Shown here: positions 1-7,546 of the stretch, in pieces
Layout of the letters: every line of letters starts with the position of its first letter
Numbering within the stretch: the stretch's first letter is position 1
Assembly (NCBI GenBank): GCA_947504725.1
Contig: CANNHN010000010.1
Coordinates: forward strand, 23,162-87,161
Length of the DNA stretch: 64,000 bases
Origin: Bacteroidota bacterium
Lineage (GTDB): Bacteria; Bacteroidota; Bacteroidia; 2-12-FULL-35-15
Reading direction: 5' to 3'
The notes under the pieces: generated by a model
Told to the model about the DNA's origin: nothing
The model's input: the letters and a program-made list of their open reading frames with translations, nothing else
Databases searched by the model: none
Translations under genes and position numbers: made by a program

Positions 1-431
1 TAGGAATTGTAGAGTACCGCGATTATAAATCGTTTGTAATGGCGGATATCCCTGGAATTATTGAAGGTGCTAGTGAAGGCAAAGGAATCGGATTGAGGTT
101 TTTGCGTCACATCGAAAGAAACTCTACGTTACTATTTTTAGTTCCTGCCGATTCGGATGATATCATTGCAGAATATAAAATTCTATTAAATGAATTAGAT
201 AAATTCAATCCAGAGTTACTTCATAAAAAAAGAATTCTTGCCGTTTCTAAATGCGATATGTTAGATGATGAGTTGTTGGAAGAAATGAAAAAGGACATGG
301 ACAAAAAATTCAAAGAAAAGAAAACGGTTCCGGTAATGTATTTTTCTTCTCAAAGCGGAAAAGGACTAGTTCAATTGAAAGATGAGTTGTGGAAACAACT
401 GAATGCGAAGGATAATTCGTTTGATTATTAA
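1..431 (+). CDS. obg: GTPase Obg/CgtA, C-terminal part (5' end outside window)
   Basis: Obg is an essential ribosome-associated GTPase acting in large-subunit assembly and stress control. The frame is already open at base 3 and reads [18 protein letters not shown], so the ATG at 39 is internal. The G3 motif DIPG is followed by the Obg-typical [11 protein letters not shown], and further on are RHIERN and a G4-like motif in the form SKCD (canonical NKxD). The N-terminal glycine-rich Obg fold and the P-loop lie left of the window. The C-terminus ends shortly after the G domain, as in Bacteroidota homologues. The PAP2 gene starts 6 bases after the stop, so obg probably heads or joins the operon that follows. 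Confidence 0.95.
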   Translation, partial: GIVEYRDYKSFVMADIPGIIEGASEGKGIGLRFLRHIERNSTLLFLVPADSDDIIAEYKILLNELDKFNPELLHKKRILAVSKCDMLDDELLEEMKKDMDKKFKEKKTVPVMYFSSQSGKGLVQLKDELWKQLNAKDNSFDY

Positions 432-437
432 TTTAAA

Positions 438-1013
438 ATGAGTTTTATTTCATCACTTAAAGAAATTGATACAACGCTTTTTCTGTTCTTCAACAGTATG
501 CACAATTCCTTTTTTGATGTTGTGATGTTCTGGGTGAGTCATAAATATTTTTGGATTCCTTTATATGCATTTTTTCTTTTTCTTTCCTATAAACATTTCA
601 ATAAAAAAGTATGGTTGGTTGCTCTTGGAGCTGCATTGGTAATTGTATTTTCTGATCAACTTTCCGTTCATGCATTTAAACAAGTTTTTTTGCGTTACCG
701 TCCTTGTCATAATTTATTGATACAGTCGCAAGTGCATTTGAATGATGGATGTGGTGGAATGTATGGCTTCGTTTCTTCTCATGCTGCTAATACGTTTGCC
801 CTCGCAATGTTCTTAGGTTTGTTGTTTAAGGACAAAATAAAATACTTCGGATTGGCAATTTTCTTCTGGGCAGCATTCGTATCCTATAGCAGAATATATA
901 ATGGAGTTCATTATCCAGCAGATATTGCTTGTGGTGCTATTTTAGGAATGGGAATAGGAATTTTGGTTTTTAAAATGTATCAATTACTTAATAAGAAAAT
1001 ATACAATGAATAA
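438..1013 (+). CDS. PAP2-family membrane phosphatase
   Basis: Integral membrane acid phosphatase of the PAP2 superfamily, which hydrolyses lipid pyrophosphates or phosphatidic-acid-type lipids. All three catalytic motifs are present: K81-x6-R88-P89, then SSHA at 113-116 with the catalytic His at 115, then S151-R152-x5-H158-x3-D162. Hydrophobic segments lie around residues 25-50, 60-75, 118-130, 135-150 and 163-180. Length (191 aa) is normal for short bacterial PAP2 proteins. It could be an undecaprenyl-pyrophosphate phosphatase or a lipid A phosphatase; the sequence does not decide. It sits between obg and crcB, with 6 bases upstream and an 8-base overlap downstream, so it is cotranscribed. 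Confidence 0.88.
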   Translation: MSFISSLKEIDTTLFLFFNSMHNSFFDVVMFWVSHKYFWIPLYAFFLFLSYKHFNKKVWLVALGAALVIVFSDQLSVHAFKQVFLRYRPCHNLLIQSQVHLNDGCGGMYGFVSSHAANTFALAMFLGLLFKDKIKYFGLAIFFWAAFVSYSRIYNGVHYPADIACGAILGMGIGILVFKMYQLLNKKIYNE

Positions 1014-1374
1014 TATTCTACTTGTATTTTTAGGTGGTGGATTAGGAAGTTTGGCAAGATTTGGAATTTCTGAAATTGTAAAAAATAATTTTAAAGCATC
1101 TTTTCCAATTGCTACTTTAAGTTCAAATATTTTAAGCTGTTTAATTTTAGCATTGATGGTTGGATTGTATAGTGGAAAGGTAGATGCAAGTCCAGCAATG
1201 AAAACGTTGATAGTAGTTGGTTTTTGTGGAGGATTTAGTACGTTCTCTACGTTTAGTTATGAAACAGTTGAACTGATGCGCTCAGGAAATATGATTTATG
1301 CGATTGCTAATATTTTGATAAGTGTTATAGTCTGTGTAGCACTTGTTTATTTTTTATCTAAACAAACAGCTTAA
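1006..1374 (+). CDS. crcB: CrcB/FluC fluoride channel
   Basis: Small four-helix membrane protein (122 aa) of the dual-topology fluoride exporter family, which protects cells from cytoplasmic fluoride. Visible family signatures are GGGLGSLAR near the N-terminus, the conserved Asn at 41 (SSNIL), and GGFSTFSTFSYE at 75-86, which corresponds to the Phe-box/Na-site segment. Only one copy is present, consistent with a homodimer. It overlaps the PAP2 gene by 8 bases and is followed 5 bases later by pafA. No fluoride riboswitch can sit directly in front because the upstream gene overlaps, so control must come from the operon promoter outside the window. Confidence 0.93.
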   Translation: MNNILLVFLGGGLGSLARFGISEIVKNNFKASFPIATLSSNILSCLILALMVGLYSGKVDASPAMKTLIVVGFCGGFSTFSTFSYETVELMRSGNMIYAIANILISVIVCVALVYFLSKQTA

Positions 1375-1379
1375 ATTTT

Positions 1380-3020
1380 ATGAAAAAAACAATTTTCTTC
1401 CTTCTAATTAATTGTATCGCTTTATTAAGCGTTGCTCAAACTCCAAAACCCGCTCCAAAACCCACCAAACCAAAATTGGTTGTTGGGATTGTAATCGATC
1501 AAATGCGTTATGATTATATTTATCGCTTTTGGAATAAATATGGAAATGATGGGTTTAAAAAATTAGTGAACGAGGGTTTCTTTTGTAAGAATACCAATTA
1601 CAATTATGTGCCAACATATACTGGTCCAGGACATGCTGCGATATATACAGGAACAACCCCTGCTGTAAACGGGATAATTGCAAACGATTGGTTTGATAGT
1701 TCAAACAATAAAAATGTATACTGTGCGGAAGATAATAAAGTAGTAGGAGTAGGTACAACCGCAAAAGAAGGAAAACGTTCACCAGTAAATATGCTTACAA
1801 GTACTATTTCTGATGAGTTAAGGATTTCTACTAACATGAAATCAAAAGTGATAGGGATTGCTTTGAAAGACAGAAGTGCAATTTTACCTGCTGGGCATGC
1901 TGCAAACGCGTCATATTGGTATGATGGTAGTAATGGTTGTTTTATTTCAAGTACTTATTATATGAAAGAACTACCTATTTGGGTTCAAGAATTTAATAAA
2001 AAGGAATTGCCTAAAAAATATTTAAGTCAGCCGTGGAATACGCTTTTGCCAATTGAACAATACACGGAAAGTTTACCAGATGATAATAAATATGAAACGT
2101 TATCGAAGGGTGAAACAAAACCTGTTTTCCCTCATGATTTAGCAAACCTGTATCCTAAAAATGGTGGCTTGGGAATGATTCGTGGAACACCTTTCGGAAA
2201 TACGTTAACAAAAGACTTTGCCATTGAAACAATCAAACAAGAAAATTTAGGAAAATCTGGAGCTACTGATTTTTTAGCTGTTTCTTTTTCTTCACCCGAT
2301 TATATTGGTCATTATTATGGTCCGAACTCAATTGAACAAGAAGATGATTATTTACGTTTAGACAAAGAACTTGCTGAATTGATTAAGGTGATAGAGTTGC
2401 AAGTAGGAAAAGGCAATGCAATCATTTTTCTAACAGCAGATCATGCGGCTCCTGAAGTCCCTGCTTATTTAATGGATTTAAAAATTCCAGCAGGTTATGT
2501 TGATGAAAACAAGATGCTAGATTCGTTGAAAAAATATCTAACAAAAACGTATGGCGATTCATTAGTGCTTTCTTTTTCGAATCAACAAGTGTTTTTAAAT
2601 CATAAAGTAATTGAATTAAAAAAATTGTATTTGCAACAAGTTCAAGAAGATGTTGCATCATTTTTAATACAATTTAAAGACGTGTCGGAAGTAATTACTG
2701 GAACAACAATGAATAATACTCAATTTACAGAAGGCGTTCGATATTTAATGCAAAAAGGATACAATTCAAAACGTTCTGGAGATGTGCTTGTTAATTATCT
2801 TCCTGGTTATGTTGAGTATATGCCAACAGGAACAACGCACGGTTCACCATATAGTTATGATACACATGTTCCTTTGTTGTTTTATGGTTGGAATATTAAG
2901 CAAGGCAGTTCAACTGAGCAGATTTATATAACGGACATTGCTCCAACATTGGCAATGATGTTAAACATTCAATTTCCAAATGGTTGTACAGGAAAACCGA
3001 TTTCGTTTATAGTGAAATAA
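1380..3020 (+). CDS. pafA: PafA-type alkaline phosphatase, secreted
   Basis: Periplasmic phosphomonoesterase of the alkaline phosphatase superfamily; PafA is the phosphate-insensitive phosphatase of Bacteroidota. A signal peptide (MKKTIFFLLINCIALLSVAQ) is followed by a Pro/Lys-rich linker. The first metal ligand is in GIVIDQMRYD (D40). The nucleophile threonine is T81 in PTYTGPGH, followed by NGIIANDWFD carrying the PafA Asn. The KDR triplet in ALKDRSAILPAG matches the Lys/Arg pair that separates PafA from NPP enzymes. SPDYIGH and TADHAAPE supply further Zn ligands, and HGSPYSYDTHVP the last His. Length 546 aa is typical. The stop shares one base with the next start (TAATG). Confidence 0.93.
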   Translation: MKKTIFFLLINCIALLSVAQTPKPAPKPTKPKLVVGIVIDQMRYDYIYRFWNKYGNDGFKKLVNEGFFCKNTNYNYVPTYTGPGHAAIYTGTTPAVNGIIANDWFDSSNNKNVYCAEDNKVVGVGTTAKEGKRSPVNMLTSTISDELRISTNMKSKVIGIALKDRSAILPAGHAANASYWYDGSNGCFISSTYYMKELPIWVQEFNKKELPKKYLSQPWNTLLPIEQYTESLPDDNKYETLSKGETKPVFPHDLANLYPKNGGLGMIRGTPFGNTLTKDFAIETIKQENLGKSGATDFLAVSFSSPDYIGHYYGPNSIEQEDDYLRLDKELAELIKVIELQVGKGNAIIFLTADHAAPEVPAYLMDLKIPAGYVDENKMLDSLKKYLTKTYGDSLVLSFSNQQVFLNHKVIELKKLYLQQVQEDVASFLIQFKDVSEVITGTTMNNTQFTEGVRYLMQKGYNSKRSGDVLVNYLPGYVEYMPTGTTHGSPYSYDTHVPLLFYGWNIKQGSSTEQIYITDIAPTLAMMLNIQFPNGCTGKPISFIVK

Positions 3021-3478
3021 TGAAAGTAGAATCTTATACTAAAGACAACTATTCCATCTCCACAGATAAATCAAAGCTGGATATTTCTGTTATTCATGGT
3101 TTTTTAAGTAAATCGTATTGGGCAGAAGATATTCCTGTTGAAATTGTAAAAAATGGGATTGAAAATTCATTGTGCTTTGGAGTTTATAATGGAACGACAC
3201 AAGTTGGTTTTGCAAGAGTCATTACCGATTATACCACGTTCGGTTATTTAGCAGATGTTTTCATAATAGAATCGGAAAGAGGTAAAGGGTTATCAAAATG
3301 GCTGATGGAATGTATTCTCGCTCATCCTCAATTGCAAGGCTTACGTAATTTTTGTTTGATGACACAAGATGCCCATTCTCTATATTCGAGATACGGATTC
3401 AAAAATATTCCCAAGCCGGAAAACTTTATGGCAAAGAAAATTGAGGGAATTTATAAAAAGAAGAACATTCAATCTTAA
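3020..3478 (+). CDS. GNAT-family N-acetyltransferase
   Basis: Predicted acetyl-CoA-dependent N-acetyltransferase (152 aa). The acetyl-CoA loop appears as SERGKGLSKWLME, the equivalent of Q/RxxGxG/A. Before it lies the beta4 strand segment FGYLADVFI, and after it LMTQDAHSLYSRYGF, the usual end of the GNAT fold. The open frame extends upstream to 2984, but the ATG at 3020 overlaps the pafA stop by one base (TAATG), which is the translationally coupled start chosen here. Substrate is unknown; short Bacteroidota proteins of this type act on small amines or antibiotics. It is the last gene of the obg operon and is followed by a repeat-rich gap. Confidence 0.86.
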   Translation: MKVESYTKDNYSISTDKSKLDISVIHGFLSKSYWAEDIPVEIVKNGIENSLCFGVYNGTTQVGFARVITDYTTFGYLADVFIIESERGKGLSKWLMECILAHPQLQGLRNFCLMTQDAHSLYSRYGFKNIPKPENFMAKKIEGIYKKKNIQS

Positions 3479-3486
3479 GTACCGTC

Positions 3487-3508
3487 ATCCCGTGCCACGA
3501 CACGGGAT
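3487..3508. repeat. Palindromic intergenic repeat (CCCGTG hairpin)
   Basis: Perfect 8-bp stem ATCCCGTG / CACGGGAT with loop CCACGA, embedded in CGTCATCCCGTG...GGGATCTC. It is more GC-rich than its surroundings and lies just after the acetyltransferase stop. The form resembles dispersed intergenic repeats of bacteria. It could also act as an RNA hairpin protecting the 3' end of the upstream operon, but no T-run follows. Confidence 0.6.
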
Positions 3509-3554
3509 CTCATCATTAAGAAGATACTCGCTACTAACAGGGAGATGCCGCCCA

Positions 3555-3575
3555 TTCGACTCCGCTCAGGGTGAC
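3555..3575. repeat. TCGACTCCGCTCAG-type dispersed repeat, copy 1
   Basis: Sequence TTCGACTCCGCTCAGGGTGA plus C. Related copies occur in this window at 13412-13431, 15871-15921 (inverted pair), 22937-22960 and 47430-47450, always between genes. Confidence 0.8.
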
Positions 3576-3661
3576 ATCACATGTAACGACTAGCAAAGAT
3601 GGTCTCGATTTCATAAAACCTTGCGGTCAATTTAAATCACCACATATCCAATTATAATACC

Positions 3662-3669
3662 TACCTTTG
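3662..3669 (+). promoter_or_regulatory. Possible -7 box (TACCTTTG) for helicase gene
   Basis: Perfect TAnnTTTG match, the Bacteroidota -7 consensus. No TTG was found 17-23 bases upstream, so support is partial. A start here would give a structured leader of about 185 bases for the RhlE-like gene. Confidence 0.35.
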
Positions 3670-3859
3670 TTTTATATTACATGAATTAAACTACTCATTG
3701 TTATCCCTCACGTGCGGGGATCCTTTATCTCTCAATGCTTTCGGAGTATCATCATCCCAAAAATTAGAAGTTTAACCAGTAAATAAGAATTTTGTTTCAT
3801 CAGACCGATGAACAGAAAGTCTATAATTTTATTCGGTCTATAACTTAAATACATATATA

Positions 3860-5182
3860 ATGTCATTTGAAAATTTAAATTTAATTGAGCCGATCCTTAA
3901 GGCTTTAAAAACAGAAGGATACACAACACCTACACCCATTCAAAAACAAGCTATTCCTTTGGTGTTGGCTAAAAAAGATTTGTTGGGATGTGCACAAACA
4001 GGTACAGGAAAAACTGCAGCGTTTGCTATTCCAATCATTCAATTGTTGATGGAAGATAAAACTCCTCCACAAGGAAAAAGAGTAATTAGAAGTTTGATTT
4101 TAACACCAACACGTGAACTTGCGATTCAAATTGGAGAAAGTTTTGCTAATTATGGCAGAAATACCAATTTGAGATACAAAGTTATTTTCGGAGGCGTTAG
4201 TCAGTTTTCACAAGTTGAATCATTACGTGCTGGAATAGATGTCTTGGTTGCAACTCCAGGAAGATTATTGGATTTGATGAATCAACGTCATGTTGATATT
4301 TCTAAAATTCAATTATTTGTTTTGGATGAAGCAGATAGAATGTTGGACATGGGATTTGTTCACGATGTGAAAAAAGTAATTTCAAAATTACCTACTAAAC
4401 GTCAGTCGTTATTTTTCTCAGCAACAATGCCTCCTGAAATTGTGAAGTTGGCAGATACTATTTTGGTTAATCCTTCAAAAGTGGAAGTAACTCCGGTTTC
4501 CTCTACTGCGAACACTATTAATCAGGTTGTTTATTTTGTAGATAAAGAAAACAAGAAAAATTTATTAATCGATTTGTTGAAAGATAAAAAAATTGAAAGA
4601 GTGTTAGTGTTTACTCGTACAAAACACGGAGCGGATAAAGTAGCGAAAGATTTAACGAAGAATGGAATTCAATCTCAAGCCATTCACGGAAATAAATCTC
4701 AGAATGCCCGTCAGAATGCATTGAATAATTTCAAATCGAAATTAACAAGAGTTTTGGTTGCGACAGACATTGCAGCTCGCGGTATTGATATTGATGAATT
4801 GACTCACGTTATTAATTACGAATTACCAAATGTTCCTGAATCGTATGTTCATCGTATAGGTAGAACAGGTAGAGCAGGAGCAAGTGGAATTGCTATTGCT
4901 TTTTGTGATGCAGAAGAAAAAGAATACTTAAGAGACATTCAAAAACTGATAGGTAAACAAGTTCCTGTTATTGATAATCATGCATATCCTTTGATGAATC
5001 ATGATGTTATTAAAGCACCTCCTAGACAGCAACGACCACCTCGTAATCAAGGACAAAATAGAAATGGTAGTGGACAAAGAAATGGTGGAGGAGCAAATAC
5101 TTCTTCTGGTTCAAAGCCAAATTCTTCTGCTCCAAAAAAGAAAAAATGGTTTGGTGGAAAAAGAAAACAAAACGCTAGTTAA
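3860..5182 (+). CDS. DEAD-box RNA helicase, RhlE-like
   Basis: ATP-dependent RNA helicase of the DEAD family (440 aa), acting in ribosome assembly or RNA decay, often in the cold. Motifs in order: Q motif with TPIQ (25-28), motif I AQTGTGKT (45-52), Ia PTRELAIQ, ATPGRLLDL, DEAD (156-159), SAT (187-189), LVFTRTKHGADK, motif V TDIAARGID, motif VI HRIGRTGRAG (331-340). The last 50 residues form a basic, Gln/Asn/Gly-rich disordered tail ending in KKKKWFGGKRKQ, typical of RNA-tethering tails in the RhlE group. The gene stands alone, preceded by a long gap and followed by a strong bidirectional terminator. Confidence 0.94.
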   Translation: MSFENLNLIEPILKALKTEGYTTPTPIQKQAIPLVLAKKDLLGCAQTGTGKTAAFAIPIIQLLMEDKTPPQGKRVIRSLILTPTRELAIQIGESFANYGRNTNLRYKVIFGGVSQFSQVESLRAGIDVLVATPGRLLDLMNQRHVDISKIQLFVLDEADRMLDMGFVHDVKKVISKLPTKRQSLFFSATMPPEIVKLADTILVNPSKVEVTPVSSTANTINQVVYFVDKENKKNLLIDLLKDKKIERVLVFTRTKHGADKVAKDLTKNGIQSQAIHGNKSQNARQNALNNFKSKLTRVLVATDIAARGIDIDELTHVINYELPNVPESYVHRIGRTGRAGASGIAIAFCDAEEKEYLRDIQKLIGKQVPVIDNHAYPLMNHDVIKAPPRQQRPPRNQGQNRNGSGQRNGGGANTSSGSKPNSSAPKKKKWFGGKRKQNAS

Positions 5183-5183
5183 T

Positions 5184-5223
5184 AAAAAAGAAAGGGAAAC
5201 AAATTTGTTTCCCTTTCTTTTTT
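5184..5223. terminator. Bidirectional rho-independent terminator
   Basis: Near-perfect 20-bp hairpin centred at 5203/5204, with arms AAAAAAGAAAGGGAAACAAA and its complement, A-rich on one side and T-rich on the other. It serves both the helicase gene (plus) and the convergent propeller gene (minus), whose stop codon overlaps its right edge. Confidence 0.9.
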
Positions 5224-7208
5224 TATTTTGGAATTGCAGGAATCAATCCTATCTTTTCTAAATCTTCTAAGTAAACTCTTTTTCCTTGATAGATAGCTGT
5301 TACAAACGCATCTTTTTGTCCGGCTTCCTTTACTTTATTCTTGTGTGCAATGGCATCGTTTAATGTTTTAAATGAACCACCAATGGTAAAGCGAGTAATG
5401 CCATCATCCAATAAAAGTTTTTCTACGTTACCCAACCCTTTCAAATATTCATATTTGTAATTTTTTGGCATATTGTAAGCAGCAATTTGTACTTTGAATT
5501 CTAAGCCTTCCTTCGAGAAGTTTCCGCTATCAAATGGATTAGTAGTTGTGCTTTTTGTCGTATCAGTATTTGCCAAAATTGGAGCAGAAGTTGAATCTGT
5601 TTTAGCGGAGTCAACTTTTGTACTAAATTTAATATCGTATATCAATTCATGATATCCTATTAAGTTCATGGCCTCTATATTTCTAATTTGATCAGGAAAT
5701 CCTTCTAATTTGTAGGTAATTTTATAATTATGTCCAGCAACTAAGTTTACTAAATACGTTCCTTCAATACCATTGGAATTGAGTGTTCTGTAATTTTGAT
5801 TGTTGTCGGTCATGTCAACTTGAATCGGTTTTCTTAATGGTTGATCGTCAAGTGTAATTGCTCCTTTTAACATAATCACATTCGGTTTTACAAAATCATC
5901 AGGCATATCAACAGTATAGATATCGTGGAATCCATATCCTCCAACTTTTCCAGATGCATAAAATCCTCTTTTACCATCGGTGGATAAAACAAAATATCTA
6001 TCATCATCAGGGGTGTTTATTGGATATCCTAAATTTTTAGGGGTAGACCATGATGAATCTGCTGAATTTAATTCAGTTAAAAAAATATCATAGCTTCCCA
6101 TACTATTTAATGCTTCCGAACTAAAGATTAATATTTTTCCATCAGGATGAATAAATGGTGCATCATCATCTCGCGCTGTATTTACATTCATACCTAAGTT
6201 TTTTATATTCCCCCATGATCCATCAGGCAAAACAGTAGCTTTGTATAAATCTCTTCCACCAAATCCACCAGGCCGTTCACTCGCAAAATACAATGTTTTT
6301 TCATCAGCGGATAAAGAAGCGCTTCCTTCCCATGCAGCAGTATTAACTTCTCCTTTTATTTTTTCGGGAGCCGACCAACTAATACTATCTACAGTACTTA
6401 TGTATATGTCTCCAGCATCGTAGCTGTTATCTTTAAATATAAATAATTTTTGACCATCATTTGAAATTGCAATTGCAGCATCGTGAGCATTTGTGTTGAT
6501 ATTTGTACCAATATTTGAAGGTGTAACCCAATTTCCTCCTTCTTTGTGACTTATAAATACATCCTCGTAATACAAACCAAAACTGTCTGGAACGTTAAAG
6601 TCATTTTGTAATCCTCCAATAGATTGGTCTCCAGTATACGTAAAAATAATTACACTTTCATCCGAAGAAACAACTGGAACATATTCAGAACCTACTGTAT
6701 TTAAAATATCTCCAATGTTTTCTATTTTGGCATCTACAGGGCTAGCCACTAAAATTTTTGCGTTATTACAATATTGAATAAGTTGCTCAGCATCCTTTTT
6801 ATCTTTTTCAGTTAAGTTTTTATCTTTTAAGTGCTCCTCAAGAATAGCAAGTGCCTCATCAAATTTGTAATTGTAATGATAAGCTCTTGCAACATCATAC
6901 CGTATTCCAGCAGCCTTTTTGTTTTTGGAATAAACAAGCGTTAAATATTCTAAGGCTTTTTCGTGCATATCGCTTCTGTATAAGCCACAAATCCCGGTAA
7001 CGTATTTTAAATACATTTCCTTGGGATGATTTTCCTGTAATTTATCGAAAATTGGCAAGGCTAGAAGATAGTTTTCGTCTATGAACATTGCCTGAGCACT
7101 CGTGAGTGAGTCTTTTTCCAATTTCCTCCATTTTCTAGTTTTCATAGTTTGTGAGAAACTATTTAAAAGAAAAAACAGAAAAATGATCGAAACAACTAAT
7201 TTTTTCAT
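5223..7208 (-). CDS. PorE-like secreted TPR / PD40 propeller protein with SPOR-like end
   Basis: Exported envelope protein of 661 aa. Order: signal peptide 1-19 (MKKLVVSIIFLFFLLNSFSQ), TPR-like helices about 30-150, PD40 (WD40-like) repeats about 190-430 with signatures such as FASERPGGFGGRDLYK and FSSEALNSMGSYDIF, a carboxypeptidase-regulatory-like beta sandwich about 445-535, and a C-terminal SPOR-like module about 570-650 (FKVQIAAY...GITRFTIG). The first three match T9SS protein PorE of Porphyromonas, but PorE ends in an OmpA peptidoglycan-binding domain, which is absent here. SPOR domains bind glycan strands, so the module may do the same anchoring job (inference). Paralogue of the 9699-12512 gene. 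A good promoter lies just upstream. Confidence 0.85.
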   Translation of the reverse strand: MKKLVVSIIFLFFLLNSFSQTMKTRKWRKLEKDSLTSAQAMFIDENYLLALPIFDKLQENHPKEMYLKYVTGICGLYRSDMHEKALEYLTLVYSKNKKAAGIRYDVARAYHYNYKFDEALAILEEHLKDKNLTEKDKKDAEQLIQYCNNAKILVASPVDAKIENIGDILNTVGSEYVPVVSSDESVIIFTYTGDQSIGGLQNDFNVPDSFGLYYEDVFISHKEGGNWVTPSNIGTNINTNAHDAAIAISNDGQKLFIFKDNSYDAGDIYISTVDSISWSAPEKIKGEVNTAAWEGSASLSADEKTLYFASERPGGFGGRDLYKATVLPDGSWGNIKNLGMNVNTARDDDAPFIHPDGKILIFSSEALNSMGSYDIFLTELNSADSSWSTPKNLGYPINTPDDDRYFVLSTDGKRGFYASGKVGGYGFHDIYTVDMPDDFVKPNVIMLKGAITLDDQPLRKPIQVDMTDNNQNYRTLNSNGIEGTYLVNLVAGHNYKITYKLEGFPDQIRNIEAMNLIGYHELIYDIKFSTKVDSAKTDSTSAPILANTDTTKSTTTNPFDSGNFSKEGLEFKVQIAAYNMPKNYKYEYLKGLGNVEKLLLDDGITRFTIGGSFKTLNDAIAHKNKVKEAGQKDAFVTAIYQGKRVYLEDLEKIGLIPAIPK

Positions 7209-7230
7209 TGTTAAGTTTAGATTAGGTACC

Positions 7231-7260
7231 CAAATATAATTAATTTTGTCTCATTCGCAA
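7231..7260 (-). promoter_or_regulatory. Promoter of the 661-aa propeller gene
   Basis: On the minus strand: TTG (7260-7258), 19 bases, TATATTTG (7238-7231), an exact match to the Bacteroidota -33/-7 pattern. The predicted RNA start is near 7225, about 17 bases before the ATG. Confidence 0.75.
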
Positions 7261-7475
7261 TGAATTTAAACGCTCCCCATACACCCAATATGTTTCGTTC
7301 TAATATCCTATTAGGATTGGAGGTTGATGTTGTTCTTAAAAAAGATCAACGTACAGGAAAAAGAACTAGAGGAAAAGTGCAATTTATTCTAACAAGTGCT
7401 GCTTTTCATTCGAGAGGAATAAAAGTCCAGCTAGATACTCGTCAAATCGGCAGAGTTCAAGAAATCATAGGTTAA
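7260..7475 (+). CDS. YwbE-family protein (DUF2196)
   Basis: Small conserved protein (71 aa) of the YwbE family, function unknown. The core reads RSNILLGLEVDVVLKKDQ, then RTGKRTRGKVQFILT, then GIKVQLDTRQIGRVQEIIG. This is the family pattern of two SH3/KOW-like beta strands around a basic loop. The family is usually 60-70 aa and starts close to the RSNI motif, so M1 or the Met at residue 11 could be the start; M1 is kept. It is divergent from the propeller gene with about 50 bases between start codons. Confidence 0.85.
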   Translation: MNLNAPHTPNMFRSNILLGLEVDVVLKKDQRTGKRTRGKVQFILTSAAFHSRGIKVQLDTRQIGRVQEIIG

Positions 7476-7490
7476 ATATAGGTATTTAAC

Positions 7491-7521
7491 TTGTTAAATA
7501 ATTGTTTTTAATGTAGATTTG
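7491..7521 (+). promoter_or_regulatory. Promoter of the CotH/P-domain gene
   Basis: TTG (7491-7493), 20 bases, TAGATTTG (7514-7521). Matches the Bacteroidota consensus and would give a leader of about 20 bases before the ATG at 7547. Confidence 0.7.
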
Positions 7522-7546
7522 TTTATACACGAATTGTCTATAATTT

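Larger units (their letters stand above)
3479..3859. other. 381-base gene-free region with dispersed repeats and helicase leader
   Basis: No credible coding frame. The left half holds a hairpin (ATCCCGTG...CACGGGAT, 3487-3508) and a copy of the TCGACTCCGCTCAG repeat (3555-3575). Another imperfect palindrome with ATCCC and GGGAT arms lies at about 3702-3721. A TAnnTTTG box (TACCTTTG, 3662-3669) could be the -7 box for the helicase gene, giving a leader of about 185 bases. That leader holds an inverted repeat AGACCGA (3802-3808) / TCGGTCT (3833-3839). A short ORF at 3369-3593 runs across the repeats and is not a gene. Confidence 0.6.

Noticed and set aside
3369..3593. 74-aa frame after the acetyltransferase
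   Set aside because: It overlaps the acetyltransferase and reads across two dispersed repeats.
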